NCBI GenBank assembly: GCA_964629975.1
Contig: CAZVUN010000173.1
Location: forward strand, 1 to 5,061
Source of the DNA: G020354085 sp964629975
Lineage (GTDB): Bacteria; Pseudomonadota; Gammaproteobacteria; Acidiferrobacterales; Sulfurifustaceae
Direction: 5' to 3'
DNA: 5,061 bases
The notes beneath the pieces are model-generated. The model searched no databases. It was given only the letters and a program-made list of their open reading frames with translations, and was not told the DNA's origin. Both the position numbers and the translations under genes were made by a program. Positions 1 through 5,061 of this stretch are shown piece after piece. Every line of letters begins with the position of its first letter. Within the stretch, counting starts at the first letter, position 1.

Positions 1-175
1 CGGCGAGCGCGCGGGGCTGCACGGCGAGGGCGTGCACACGCTCGCGACCCTGTATGCGCACCCGCGCCTGCCGTGGCAGCACTATCCGCTGCTCGCCGCC
101 ACGCTGCGCTGCGTGTTGCACGCCGCGCCGGCGCGCGCGGCGCTCGCGCAGATTCTCGCGCATCCGTTCGGCTGA
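1..175 (+). CDS. C-terminal end of an unrecognised protein (5' end outside window)
   Basis: An open frame enters from the left edge (first full codon at 2) and stops at TGA 173-175, giving 57 visible residues. Third positions are almost all G or C (tat, att and cat are the few exceptions), which is the coding signature of the neighbours and singles out this frame from the other open ones here. The fragment is rich in Ala, Leu and His, for example LPWQHYPLLAATLRC, and ends in ILAHPFG. It looks like a soluble helical C-terminus with no membrane segment or recognisable motif. I do not recognise the family, and too little is visible to propose a function. It is followed 87 bp later by rep on the same strand. 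A hairpin-forming repeat starts 3 nt after its stop and a promoter-like box lies beyond that, so it is probably a separate transcription unit from rep (inference). Confidence 0.7.
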   Translation, partial: GERAGLHGEGVHTLATLYAHPRLPWQHYPLLAATLRCVLHAAPARAALAQILAHPFG

Positions 176-178
176 CCC

Positions 179-224
179 GCGCCGCGACCACAGGCGCCCG
201 CAAAAATCAATCCTGTGGCGGCGC
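179..224. repeat. Bulged 13-bp inverted repeat after the upstream gene; possible terminator or operator
   Basis: The left arm is GCGCCG (179-184), a 3-nt bulge (185-187), then CCACAGG (188-194). The right arm is CCTGTGG (212-218) directly followed by CGGCGC (219-224). Both blocks are perfectly complementary, giving 7+6 paired bases. The 17-nt loop (195-211) is unusually A/T-rich for this window. The repeat begins 3 nt after the upstream TGA and is followed by GCGCGCG and only three T residues (230-232), so it is at best a weak intrinsic terminator. The right arm covers the expected -35 position of the rep promoter candidate, so an operator is equally possible. The pairing is seen directly. 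The role is inference. Confidence 0.45.
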
Positions 225-235
225 GCGCGTTTGGC

Positions 236-241
236 TAGAAT
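236..241 (+). promoter_or_regulatory. Candidate -10 box (TAGAAT) for rep
   Basis: TAGAAT matches the sigma-70 -10 consensus TATAAT at five of six positions and stands out in a GC-rich gap upstream of rep. Transcription would start near 248, leaving a leader of about 15 nt to the GTG at 263 or 33 nt to the GTG at 281. No good -35 hexamer sits 16-18 bp upstream: the region around 212-218 has little TTGACA character and belongs to an inverted repeat. A TAG stop in the rep frame lies within the same box, so rep cannot start further upstream. Confidence 0.4.
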
Positions 242-262
242 GCCGCGCATCCTGACTGCCGT

Positions 263-2320
263 GTGGCGCCAACCCGGGTCGTGCTCAATCCGCAACAGCA
301 AGCTGCCGTGCAGCACGTCGACGGGCCGCTGCTGGTGCTCGCCGGCGCCGGCAGCGGCAAGACCTCGGTCATCACCCACAAGATTGCCTGGCTGATCCGC
401 CAGCACGGCCTGGCAGCGCGCCACATCGCCGCGGTGACGTTCACCAACAAGGCGGCGCGCGAGATGCGCACACGCATCGCTGACATGCTCCCGGGCGACG
501 ACTGCCGCGAACTCACCCTCTCGACGTTCCACGCGCTCGGTCTCAACCTGCTGCGCGCGCATCTCGCCGAGGCCGGGCGGCGCGCCGGCTTTTCCATCTA
601 CGATGCCGAGGACAGCGAGAGCCTGCTCGCCAAGCTCATGCCGCGTACGGCCGACAAGGCGCAGATGGCCGCGGCCGCGCGTACCCAGATCTCGCTGTGG
701 AAGAACGCGCTGCGCACGCCCGCGCAGGTCGGCGCGCCGGGGCGCGCCGGCGCCGCCACGCGTCTGGCCGCGCGTCTGTACGCCGACTACGAGACGCACC
801 TCGCCGCCTACAACGCCTTCGATTTCGACGATCTCATCACCAAGCCGGTCGCGCTGCTGCGCGCGCACCCGCACATCCTCGCGGCGTGGCGCGAGCGCAT
901 CCGCTACCTGCTGGTCGACGAGTACCAGGACACCAACGCCTGCCAGTACGAGCTGGTGAAGCTGCTGGTCGGGGAGCGCGGCGCGTTCACCGCGGTCGGC
1001 GACGACGACCAGTCGATCTATGCCTGGCGCGGGGCGCAGCCGGAGAACCTGCGCGCGCTGACGCACGACTATCCCCGGCTGCGCGTAATCAAGCTCGAAC
1101 AGAACTACCGCTCCACCGGCCGCATCCTGCGCGCCGCCAACCATCTGATCGCGCACAACCCGCACGTGTTCGAGAAGCGGCTGTGGAGCCAGCACGCGCT
1201 CGGCGAGCCGATCCGCGTGTTGAGCGCGCGCAACGAGGAGCATGAGGCCGAGCGCGTGGTCATGGAGCTGCAGAGCCACCGCGCGCGCAGCGCCAGCGCG
1301 TTTCGCGACTACGCGATCCTGTACCGCGAGAATCACCAGTCGCGCGCGCTCGAGCGCGTCCTGCGCGAGCGCCGCATCCCCTACATCCTGACCGGCGGCA
1401 GCTCGTTCTTCGAGCGCACCGAGATCAAGGACATCATGGCGTACCTGCGCCTCATCACCAATCCGGACGACGACACGGCGTTCCTGCGCGTGATCAACAC
1501 CCCGCGGCGCGAGATCGGTTCGGCCACGCTCGCGGGGCTCGCGGCGCACGCCGCGCAGCTCGGCGTGAGCCTGTATCGCGCCGCGCGCGACCCGGGGCTC
1601 GCGGCGCACTTAAGCGCGCGCCAGTGCGCGCTGCTCGGGGTGTTCACCGACTGGCTCGCCGAGAGCATGATCCGCGCCGAGCACGAGGAACCGAACGGCT
1701 TCCTCAAGACCCTGCTCGTGGACCTGCACTACGCGGACTGGCTCAAGGAGACCTGCAACGACCGGCGCCTCGCCGAGCGGCGCCTGGAGAACGTGCTGGA
1801 GCTGAGCGGCTGGCTCACGCGGCTCGCGCGCGGCGACGACGGCCGGACGCTCGCCGATGTCGTGGCGCGCCTGACGCTGCTCGGCATGCTGGAGAAACAG
1901 GGCGACGACAAGAGCGGCGACTGTGTGTCGCTCATGACGCTGCACGCGGCCAAGGGTCTCGAGTTCCCGCACGTGTACATCGTCGGTATGGAGGAGAACA
2001 TCCTGCCGCATCGCAACAGCCTGGAGGCGCGCGACGATGCGCCGGCCGCCGCGAGCGTCAACGACGCGGCCGTCGCGGAAGAACGCCGCCTTGCCTATGT
2101 CGGGATCACGCGCGCACGCCAGACCCTCACCCTGACGCTGGCCGAGACCCGCCGGCGCGGCGGCGAGGTCGTCGCCTGCGAGCCGAGCCGCTTCCTCAAG
2201 GAGCTGCCCGCCGAGGACCTGCGCTGGGAGGAACGCACGCCGGCCGCCGACCCGCAGGTCGCGGCACAGCGCGCCGCCGACCATCTCGACCACCTGCGTG
2301 CGCTGCTGCGCGGCCCATGA
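263..2320 (+). CDS. rep: ATP-dependent DNA helicase Rep (superfamily 1A, UvrD/Rep family)
   Basis: This is a 3'-5' single-stranded-DNA translocase and helicase of the cytoplasm. In E. coli, Rep works at the replisome with DnaB, clears protein roadblocks and supports fork restart. The 685 residues (E. coli Rep is 673) show all SF1A motifs in order: Q motif NPQQQAAV (9-16), Walker A AGAGSGKT (27-34), Ia TFTNKAA (59-65), Ib STFHALG (87-93), II VDEYQDTN (218-225), III GDDDQSIYAWRGA (246-258), IV EQNYRS (279-284), V LMTLHAAKGLEF (557-568) and VI VGITRA (613-618). Signature stretches such as NNEEHEAE-like RNEEHEAE, GGSSFFERTEIKD and NTPRREIG favour Rep over UvrD. The tail HLDHLRALL resembles the end of E. 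coli Rep, where DnaB contacts it. About 12 extra Ala-rich residues lie between motifs V and VI. GTG 263 and GTG 281 are both possible starts. Neither has a clear Shine-Dalgarno site; 281 would begin MLNPQQQ, close to E. coli MRLNP. Confidence 0.96.
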   Translation: MAPTRVVLNPQQQAAVQHVDGPLLVLAGAGSGKTSVITHKIAWLIRQHGLAARHIAAVTFTNKAAREMRTRIADMLPGDDCRELTLSTFHALGLNLLRAHLAEAGRRAGFSIYDAEDSESLLAKLMPRTADKAQMAAAARTQISLWKNALRTPAQVGAPGRAGAATRLAARLYADYETHLAAYNAFDFDDLITKPVALLRAHPHILAAWRERIRYLLVDEYQDTNACQYELVKLLVGERGAFTAVGDDDQSIYAWRGAQPENLRALTHDYPRLRVIKLEQNYRSTGRILRAANHLIAHNPHVFEKRLWSQHALGEPIRVLSARNEEHEAERVVMELQSHRARSASAFRDYAILYRENHQSRALERVLRERRIPYILTGGSSFFERTEIKDIMAYLRLITNPDDDTAFLRVINTPRREIGSATLAGLAAHAAQLGVSLYRAARDPGLAAHLSARQCALLGVFTDWLAESMIRAEHEEPNGFLKTLLVDLHYADWLKETCNDRRLAERRLENVLELSGWLTRLARGDDGRTLADVVARLTLLGMLEKQGDDKSGDCVSLMTLHAAKGLEFPHVYIVGMEENILPHRNSLEARDDAPAAASVNDAAVAEERRLAYVGITRARQTLTLTLAETRRRGGEVVACEPSRFLKELPAEDLRWEERTPAADPQVAAQRAADHLDHLRALLRGP

Positions 2321-2371
2321 GCCCGGCCCGCGGGACGCGCCGGGGCGGTGGCGGCCCTGCCGAGGCAGCGC

Positions 2372-2377
2372 TATCCT
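2372..2377 (+). promoter_or_regulatory. Weak candidate -10 box (TATCCT) for the membrane-protein gene
   Basis: TATCCT matches TATAAT at four of six positions and lies in a small T/A-rich patch in the rep to membrane-protein gap. A start near 2384 would give a leader of roughly 45 nt to the ATG at 2430. The hexamer 17 bp upstream (2349-2354) is a poor -35 match. The gene may instead be read through from rep, since no convincing terminator lies between them. Confidence 0.22.
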
Positions 2378-2379
2378 TA

Positions 2380-2403
2380 CCGCACGGCACGCCAGCAGTG
2401 CGG
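2380..2403. repeat. Perfect 6-bp inverted repeat in the leader of the membrane-protein gene
   Basis: CCGCAC (2380-2385) and GTGCGG (2398-2403) are exact reverse complements separated by 12 nt, lying just downstream of the weak -10-like box and upstream of the ribosome binding site. It could be an operator half-site pair or a small leader hairpin. At this GC content a 6-bp pairing can also arise by chance, so the functional claim is weak. Confidence 0.25.
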
Positions 2404-2415
2404 CGCAACCGAATC

Positions 2416-2420
2416 AGGGG
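2416..2420 (+). promoter_or_regulatory. Shine-Dalgarno site (AGGGG) that decides the start at 2430
   Basis: AGGGG ends 9 nt before ATG 2430, a suitable spacing. The in-frame ATG at 2421 directly abuts this site and could not use it, so 2430 is the better start. Confidence 0.65.
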
Positions 2421-2429
2421 ATGGACACG

Positions 2430-3170
2430 ATGAAGCGGCGGCGCAGCCAGAACACCGACGCCACGCGCGGGGGCGCGCCACGCGTGGCCACGCTGCAGCT
2501 GACCGCCGTCGGCTTCACCGACTTCTACCGCACCGTCATGGGCCTGCGCTTTCCGCTGCCGGTCGACGAGGTGCTCGAATTGCGTTCGCTGCTCAACCAT
2601 GCGGTCGACCGTTACCGTGCACCGGCGCTGACGCCCGACGTGCGTCAGTTCCGCGAGGCCCTCGAGCAGGCGATCGGCTCGTTCGGCATCGACAAGCCGC
2701 ACCACCGCGAGCGCCTGCTCAAGACGCTGTGCCTGCTGCGCGACGTGCACGTCGCGCACAGCATCGCCTCGCGTGACCAGGAGCTCACGCTGCGCGCGCG
2801 GTTGGCGGACAACCGGCGCGCGCACACGCGCGCGGTGCGCGAAGGGCTGCTGAGCGTGTTCCTGCTGGTCATGGCGACGCTGCTGTGGGTCGGCCTGCCG
2901 GCGGCGCACTGGCTGCTGCTCGCCGCCGCCGTGCTCAGCGCCTACACCAGCTGGCACCGCTTCCACGCCCTGCCGGGGCTGGAGGAGGATGCCGAGCTGC
3001 TGCGCCAGCAGATCAATGCGGTGCTGCGCCTGCGCGTCAAGTCGGTCAACTGGAAAATGCTGATCCACAAGCTCGCGCTGATTCTCGGCTTCAAGCAGAT
3101 CCGCGGCATCGAGGTGTTCCGCATCGACCATCACGATGAGCCGCACGGCGCCCACCGCACCTACCACTGA
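2430..3170 (+). CDS. Uncharacterised protein with a central two-helix membrane segment
   Basis: The 246-residue product is not one I recognise. The N-terminus is basic (MKRRRSQ) with no signal peptide. Residues about 20-135 look soluble and mostly helical and carry many charged residues, including FREALEQAIGSF and HHRERLLKTL; an Arg-rich helix (121-137) leads into the membrane. Two hydrophobic segments follow, about 139-156 (LLSVFLLVMATLLWVGLP) and 159-174, with almost no loop between them, suggesting a tight hairpin with both termini on the same side, probably cytoplasmic because Arg/Lys flank it (inference). The 180-246 tail is again helical (EEDAELLRQQINAVLRLR) and ends in a His-rich stretch, RIDHHDEPHGAHRTYH. 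Third-position GC matches the neighbours, so there is no sign of recent transfer. It follows rep by 109 bp on the same strand and converges on xerD with 15 bp between stops. Function is unknown. The topology suggests a membrane-anchored scaffold or regulator, but nothing proves it. Confidence 0.85.
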   Translation: MKRRRSQNTDATRGGAPRVATLQLTAVGFTDFYRTVMGLRFPLPVDEVLELRSLLNHAVDRYRAPALTPDVRQFREALEQAIGSFGIDKPHHRERLLKTLCLLRDVHVAHSIASRDQELTLRARLADNRRAHTRAVREGLLSVFLLVMATLLWVGLPAAHWLLLAAAVLSAYTSWHRFHALPGLEEDAELLRQQINAVLRLRVKSVNWKMLIHKLALILGFKQIRGIEVFRIDHHDEPHGAHRTYH

Positions 3171-3185
3171 GCCGCGCCCGCCCCG

Positions 3186-4082
3186 CTAGCCGCGCGGATG
3201 GTGGCGCGCGTGCAGGCTCTGCAGACGGGCGCGCGCCACCTGGGTATAGATCTGGGTCGTGGACAGATCCGTGTGGCCGAGCAGCATCTGCACCACGCGC
3301 AGATCCGCGCCGTGATTGAGCAGGTGCGTGGCGAAGGCGTGGCGCAGCGTGTGCGGCGACAGCGCCGCGCCGATCCCGGCGGCGCGCGCGTAGCGCTTGA
3401 GGTTGTGCCAGAACGCCTGGCGCGTCATGGCCGTCCCGCGCGCGCTCAGGAACAGCGCATCCGACGCCTGCCGCCTGGCGAGCGCCGGGCGGCCGGTGTC
3501 GAGGTAGCGGCCGAGCCAGGCGAGCGCCTCTTCGCCGAGCGGCACCAGCCGCTCCTTGTCGCCCTTGCCCAGCACGCGCACCACGCCCTGCGCGAGCGCC
3601 AGGCGCCCGAGCGTGAGACCGACGAGCTCCGAGACCCGCAGGCCCGTGGCATACAGGGTCTCGAGCATGGCGCGGTCGCGCAACCCGTGCAGCGTTGCGA
3701 CATCCGGCGCCGCCAGCAGGCGCTCGACCTGCGCCTCGCTGAGCGTCTTGGGCAGCGCCCGGCCGATGCGTGGCGACTCGATCAACGCGGTCGGATCCTG
3801 CGTGCTCAGCTGCTCGCGCAGCAGATAGCCGTAGAAGCGCCGCAGGCTCGACAACAGGCGCGCGGCGCTGCGCGGCCGGGCGCCGTGCTGCAGGCGCTGG
3901 GCAAGGTAGTCCTGCAGATCCTGGCGCCCCGCCTCGCTCAGGCGCCGCCCGCGCGTGGCGAGAAAGCGACCGAGCCCGGTGAGGTCGGTGGCGTAGGCGC
4001 GCAGCGTATTGCTGCTCAGACCGCGCTCGCTCCAGAGCGCGTCACAGAAGCGCTCGATCAATGCCTGCTCGTCGGCGTTCAT
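3186..4082 (-). CDS. xerD: Site-specific tyrosine recombinase XerD
   Basis: XerD acts with XerC at dif to resolve chromosome dimers to monomers, activated by FtsK at the division septum. Starting at ATG 4082-4080 gives 298 residues, the same length as E. coli XerD. The N-terminal SAM-like core-binding domain covers about 1-105 (ALWSERGLSSNTLRAYATDL) and the catalytic domain about 110-298. The full catalytic set is present: Arg149 (ATGLRVSELVGLT), Lys173 (LGKGDKERLVPLGEE), His244 and Arg247 (SPHTLRHAFATHLLNHGADL), His270 (LLGHTDLSTTQIYT) and nucleophile Tyr279. LNHGADLRVVQMLLGH and the C-terminal HHPRG distinguish XerD from XerC. The residue after YT is Gln rather than the commoner His, outside the catalytic set. 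The ATG overlaps the upstream gene's TGA as ATGA and no Shine-Dalgarno is visible, so translation is probably coupled. The frame stays open upstream to 4259, but that stretch is antiparallel to no family sequence and overlaps the TPR-like gene. Confidence 0.97.
   Translation of the reverse strand: MNADEQALIERFCDALWSERGLSSNTLRAYATDLTGLGRFLATRGRRLSEAGRQDLQDYLAQRLQHGARPRSAARLLSSLRRFYGYLLREQLSTQDPTALIESPRIGRALPKTLSEAQVERLLAAPDVATLHGLRDRAMLETLYATGLRVSELVGLTLGRLALAQGVVRVLGKGDKERLVPLGEEALAWLGRYLDTGRPALARRQASDALFLSARGTAMTRQAFWHNLKRYARAAGIGAALSPHTLRHAFATHLLNHGADLRVVQMLLGHTDLSTTQIYTQVARARLQSLHARHHPRG
3200..3240. repeat. Perfect 11-bp inverted repeat with nested 5-bp stem in the 3' end of xerD
   Basis: GGTGGCGCGCG (3200-3210) and CGCGCGCCACC (3230-3240) are exact reverse complements. 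Inside them TGCAG (3211-3215) pairs with CTGCA (3219-3223) around a 3-nt loop, leaving 3224-3229 as a one-sided bulge. Together they could form a 16-bp hairpin within the last codons of xerD, 30 bp beyond the stop of the convergent membrane-protein gene. Neither side has a T-tract, so a classical intrinsic terminator is not supported. Transcription arrest or mRNA 3'-end protection for either convergent transcript is an inference. The coding constraint here (VARAR and HARHH) may alone explain it. Confidence 0.4.
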
Positions 4083-5061
4083 GGCGTTGCGGGCGCCCGG
4101 CGCACGAGCCACAGCTGCTGCATCTGGCGCTCGATCTGCACGCGCCGCCGCGGATCCTGCGCCTGGGCGAGCAGGGCGCCATAGATGTTGCGCGCGTCCT
4201 CGATCAGCCCCGCCTTGCCGAGCTGCTCGGCGGCGCGAAAGCGCGCGGTCTCGCCCCACGGATCGCGCCCGCTCGCCCCGCCGTAGGTCGCCGAACGCAG
4301 ATACAGCTCGGCCGCCGCCTGGTGCTGGCCGAGGGCGGCGAGCGAGTCCGCCTGCCAGAACAGGATCTCGCGCTTGAGCGCGGCCGGCTCGACCAGGCGA
4401 TAGAGCTGCGCGAGCAGTTCGTTGGCCTCGGCATGGCGCCCGAGTGTCTGCAGATCGAACAGGACCTGCAGGTAGCGATCGGCCAGATCGGCCGAGACCG
4501 CATCGCGCGCGGCGAACTCGGCGCGCAGCAGCGCCACACCGGGCGCGGCGTCATCCGCGTAGATCAGCATGCGCGCGCGCCGCAGCGTCCACAGCTCGCC
4601 ATCATCGTCCGGCGGCGGTGCCTCCAGGTCGCGCACCAGCTCGGCGGCGAGCTTGACGTTGAATTCGGCGAGCGCCTTGTCGGCCAGCCGGTAGCGCGCC
4701 ACCGCTGGAATGTCCGCGAGCGTCGCAAAACGCGCCGAGCGCGTGTACAGGGCCTGCGCGGTGTTGGGGCGACCATCGGCGAACAGCGTGTACGCCAGCC
4801 AGTCGTGCGCCGTGGTGCGCACCTCGCTGTCCCGCGCGTGGTGGCTGAGGAACGCGTAGAAGGCGCGTGCCCTGAGGCGCTCGCGGCACGGGTACTCCCG
4901 CGCGCGCTGCAGCCATGCCGCATCGTCGCCGATGAGCAGGCGCGCGCGGTTGCCTTCGTGCTGGGCGAGCTCGTCATAGGCGCTCCACAGCGCATCGGCG
5001 TCCACCGTGAACAGGGGTTGCGCGACCGCGGGCTCGGCGATGGCGAGCGCCTGCTCGAGCG
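4079..5061 (-). CDS. TPR-like helical-repeat protein, C-terminal part (5' end outside window)
   Basis: The frame is open from the right edge to TGA 4081-4079, giving 326 visible residues; the true start lies beyond the window. A GTG at 5005-5003 exists but coding continues above it without a break, so it is not taken as the start. The sequence is an almost continuous alpha-helical array with TPR-like helix pairs, clearest at fragment residues about 83-108 (AHDWLAYTLFADGRPNTAQALY), 191-222 (FDLQTLGRHAEANELLAQLY), 232-257 (FWQADSLAALGQHQAAAELY) and 271-298 (FRAAEQLGKAGLIEDARNIY). These show the Gly-x-x-x-x-Ala spacing typical of TPR turns. It ends in a basic, Gln-rich helix (RRRVQIERQMQQLWL) and a short tail. 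No membrane segment is visible in this part. Such arrays generally mediate protein-protein contacts; the partner and location are unknown. It overlaps xerD by 4 nt (ATGA), so the two are likely co-transcribed. Confidence 0.85.
   Translation of the reverse strand, partial: LEQALAIAEPAVAQPLFTVDADALWSAYDELAQHEGNRARLLIGDDAAWLQRAREYPCRERLRARAFYAFLSHHARDSEVRTTAHDWLAYTLFADGRPNTAQALYTRSARFATLADIPAVARYRLADKALAEFNVKLAAELVRDLEAPPPDDDGELWTLRRARMLIYADDAAPGVALLRAEFAARDAVSADLADRYLQVLFDLQTLGRHAEANELLAQLYRLVEPAALKREILFWQADSLAALGQHQAAAELYLRSATYGGASGRDPWGETARFRAAEQLGKAGLIEDARNIYGALLAQAQDPRRRVQIERQMQQLWLVRRAPATP

Noticed and set aside
54..395. Plus-strand open frame across the first gap into rep
   Set aside because: It overlaps two frames with much better coding signature, and its product is Arg/Pro/Ser-rich with no domain.
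1610..2293. Minus-strand open frame (227 codons) antisense to rep
   Set aside because: It is entirely opposite conserved Rep motifs V and VI and the 2B region, so its openness follows from the codon bias of rep.
2322..2344. CCCGGC and GCCGGG inverted repeat just after the rep stop as a terminator
   Set aside because: Only 6 bp pair with an 11-nt loop and no T-tract follows. Such pairings are common by chance at this GC content.
2196..3167. Long minus-strand open frame (323 codons) across the rep end and membrane-protein gene
   Set aside because: It spans two plus-strand genes and their gap, has an unnatural composition rich in Arg, Gln, Val and His, and matches no family I recognise. The plus-strand frames have the correct GC3 pattern and a ribosome site.
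3172..3197. CCGCGC and GCGCGG inverted repeat spanning the convergent gap as a bidirectional terminator
   Set aside because: The 6-bp stem has a 14-nt loop, is pure G/C and has no T-tract on either side. The 3200-3240 repeat is a far stronger structure.
3198..4184. Long plus-strand open frame (328 codons) antisense to xerD
   Set aside because: It mirrors xerD, whose full catalytic set and length are certain. Its product is an Arg/Ala/Gln-rich low-complexity sequence typical of antisense frames in high-GC DNA.
4083..4259. N-terminal extension of XerD by 59 residues
   Set aside because: The extension is Arg/Ala-rich shadow sequence of the overlapping TPR-like gene. Starting at 4082 gives exactly the family length and an ATGA junction.
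5003..5005. GTG as the start of the TPR-like gene
   Set aside because: The frame continues open to the window edge with sensible coding sequence (residues such as LEQALAIAEPAVAQPL), so the fragment is more likely interior to a longer protein.
1..5061. dif site, DnaA boxes, KOPS (GGGNAGGG), CRISPR, tRNA or transposon ends
   Set aside because: Looked for because rep and xerD are present, but I found no sequence resembling these by eye. A computed scan would be more sensitive.

Overview
The window is GC-rich chromosomal DNA with nearly all codon third positions G or C. It looks like a core region from a high-GC proteobacterium, most likely a gammaproteobacterium. The basis is that the two recognisable proteins, Rep helicase and XerD recombinase, match what I recall of the Escherichia coli proteins almost end to end in motifs and length. 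Genus-level placement is not possible by eye.

Layout: (1) 1-175, plus strand, the last 57 codons of an unrecognised gene. (2) 176-262, a short gap holding a bulged 13-bp inverted repeat and a TAGAAT -10-like box. (3) 263-2320, plus strand, rep, a complete UvrD/Rep-family DNA helicase. (4) 2321-2429, a leader region with a weak -10-like box, a 6-bp inverted repeat and a clear Shine-Dalgarno site. (5) 2430-3170, plus strand, a 246-residue protein of unknown function with a central membrane hairpin. (6) 3186-4082, minus strand, xerD, converging on the membrane-protein gene with only 15 bp between the stop codons. (7) 4079-5061, minus strand, the C-terminal 326 residues of a TPR-like helical-repeat protein that runs off the right edge. 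Its stop codon overlaps the xerD start as ATGA.

Working together: Rep helps replication forks pass obstacles, and XerD with XerC and FtsK resolves chromosome dimers at dif. Both are chromosome-maintenance functions, but they lie on opposite strands in separate transcription units, so their proximity alone does not show a joint system. The TPR-like gene and xerD appear to form a translationally coupled operon. I see no mobile element, CRISPR array, tRNA or rRNA, and no convincing new defence or biosynthetic system. The points worth a second look are two long inverted repeats, an unknown membrane protein, an unknown helical-repeat protein coupled to xerD, and a small insertion in Rep.
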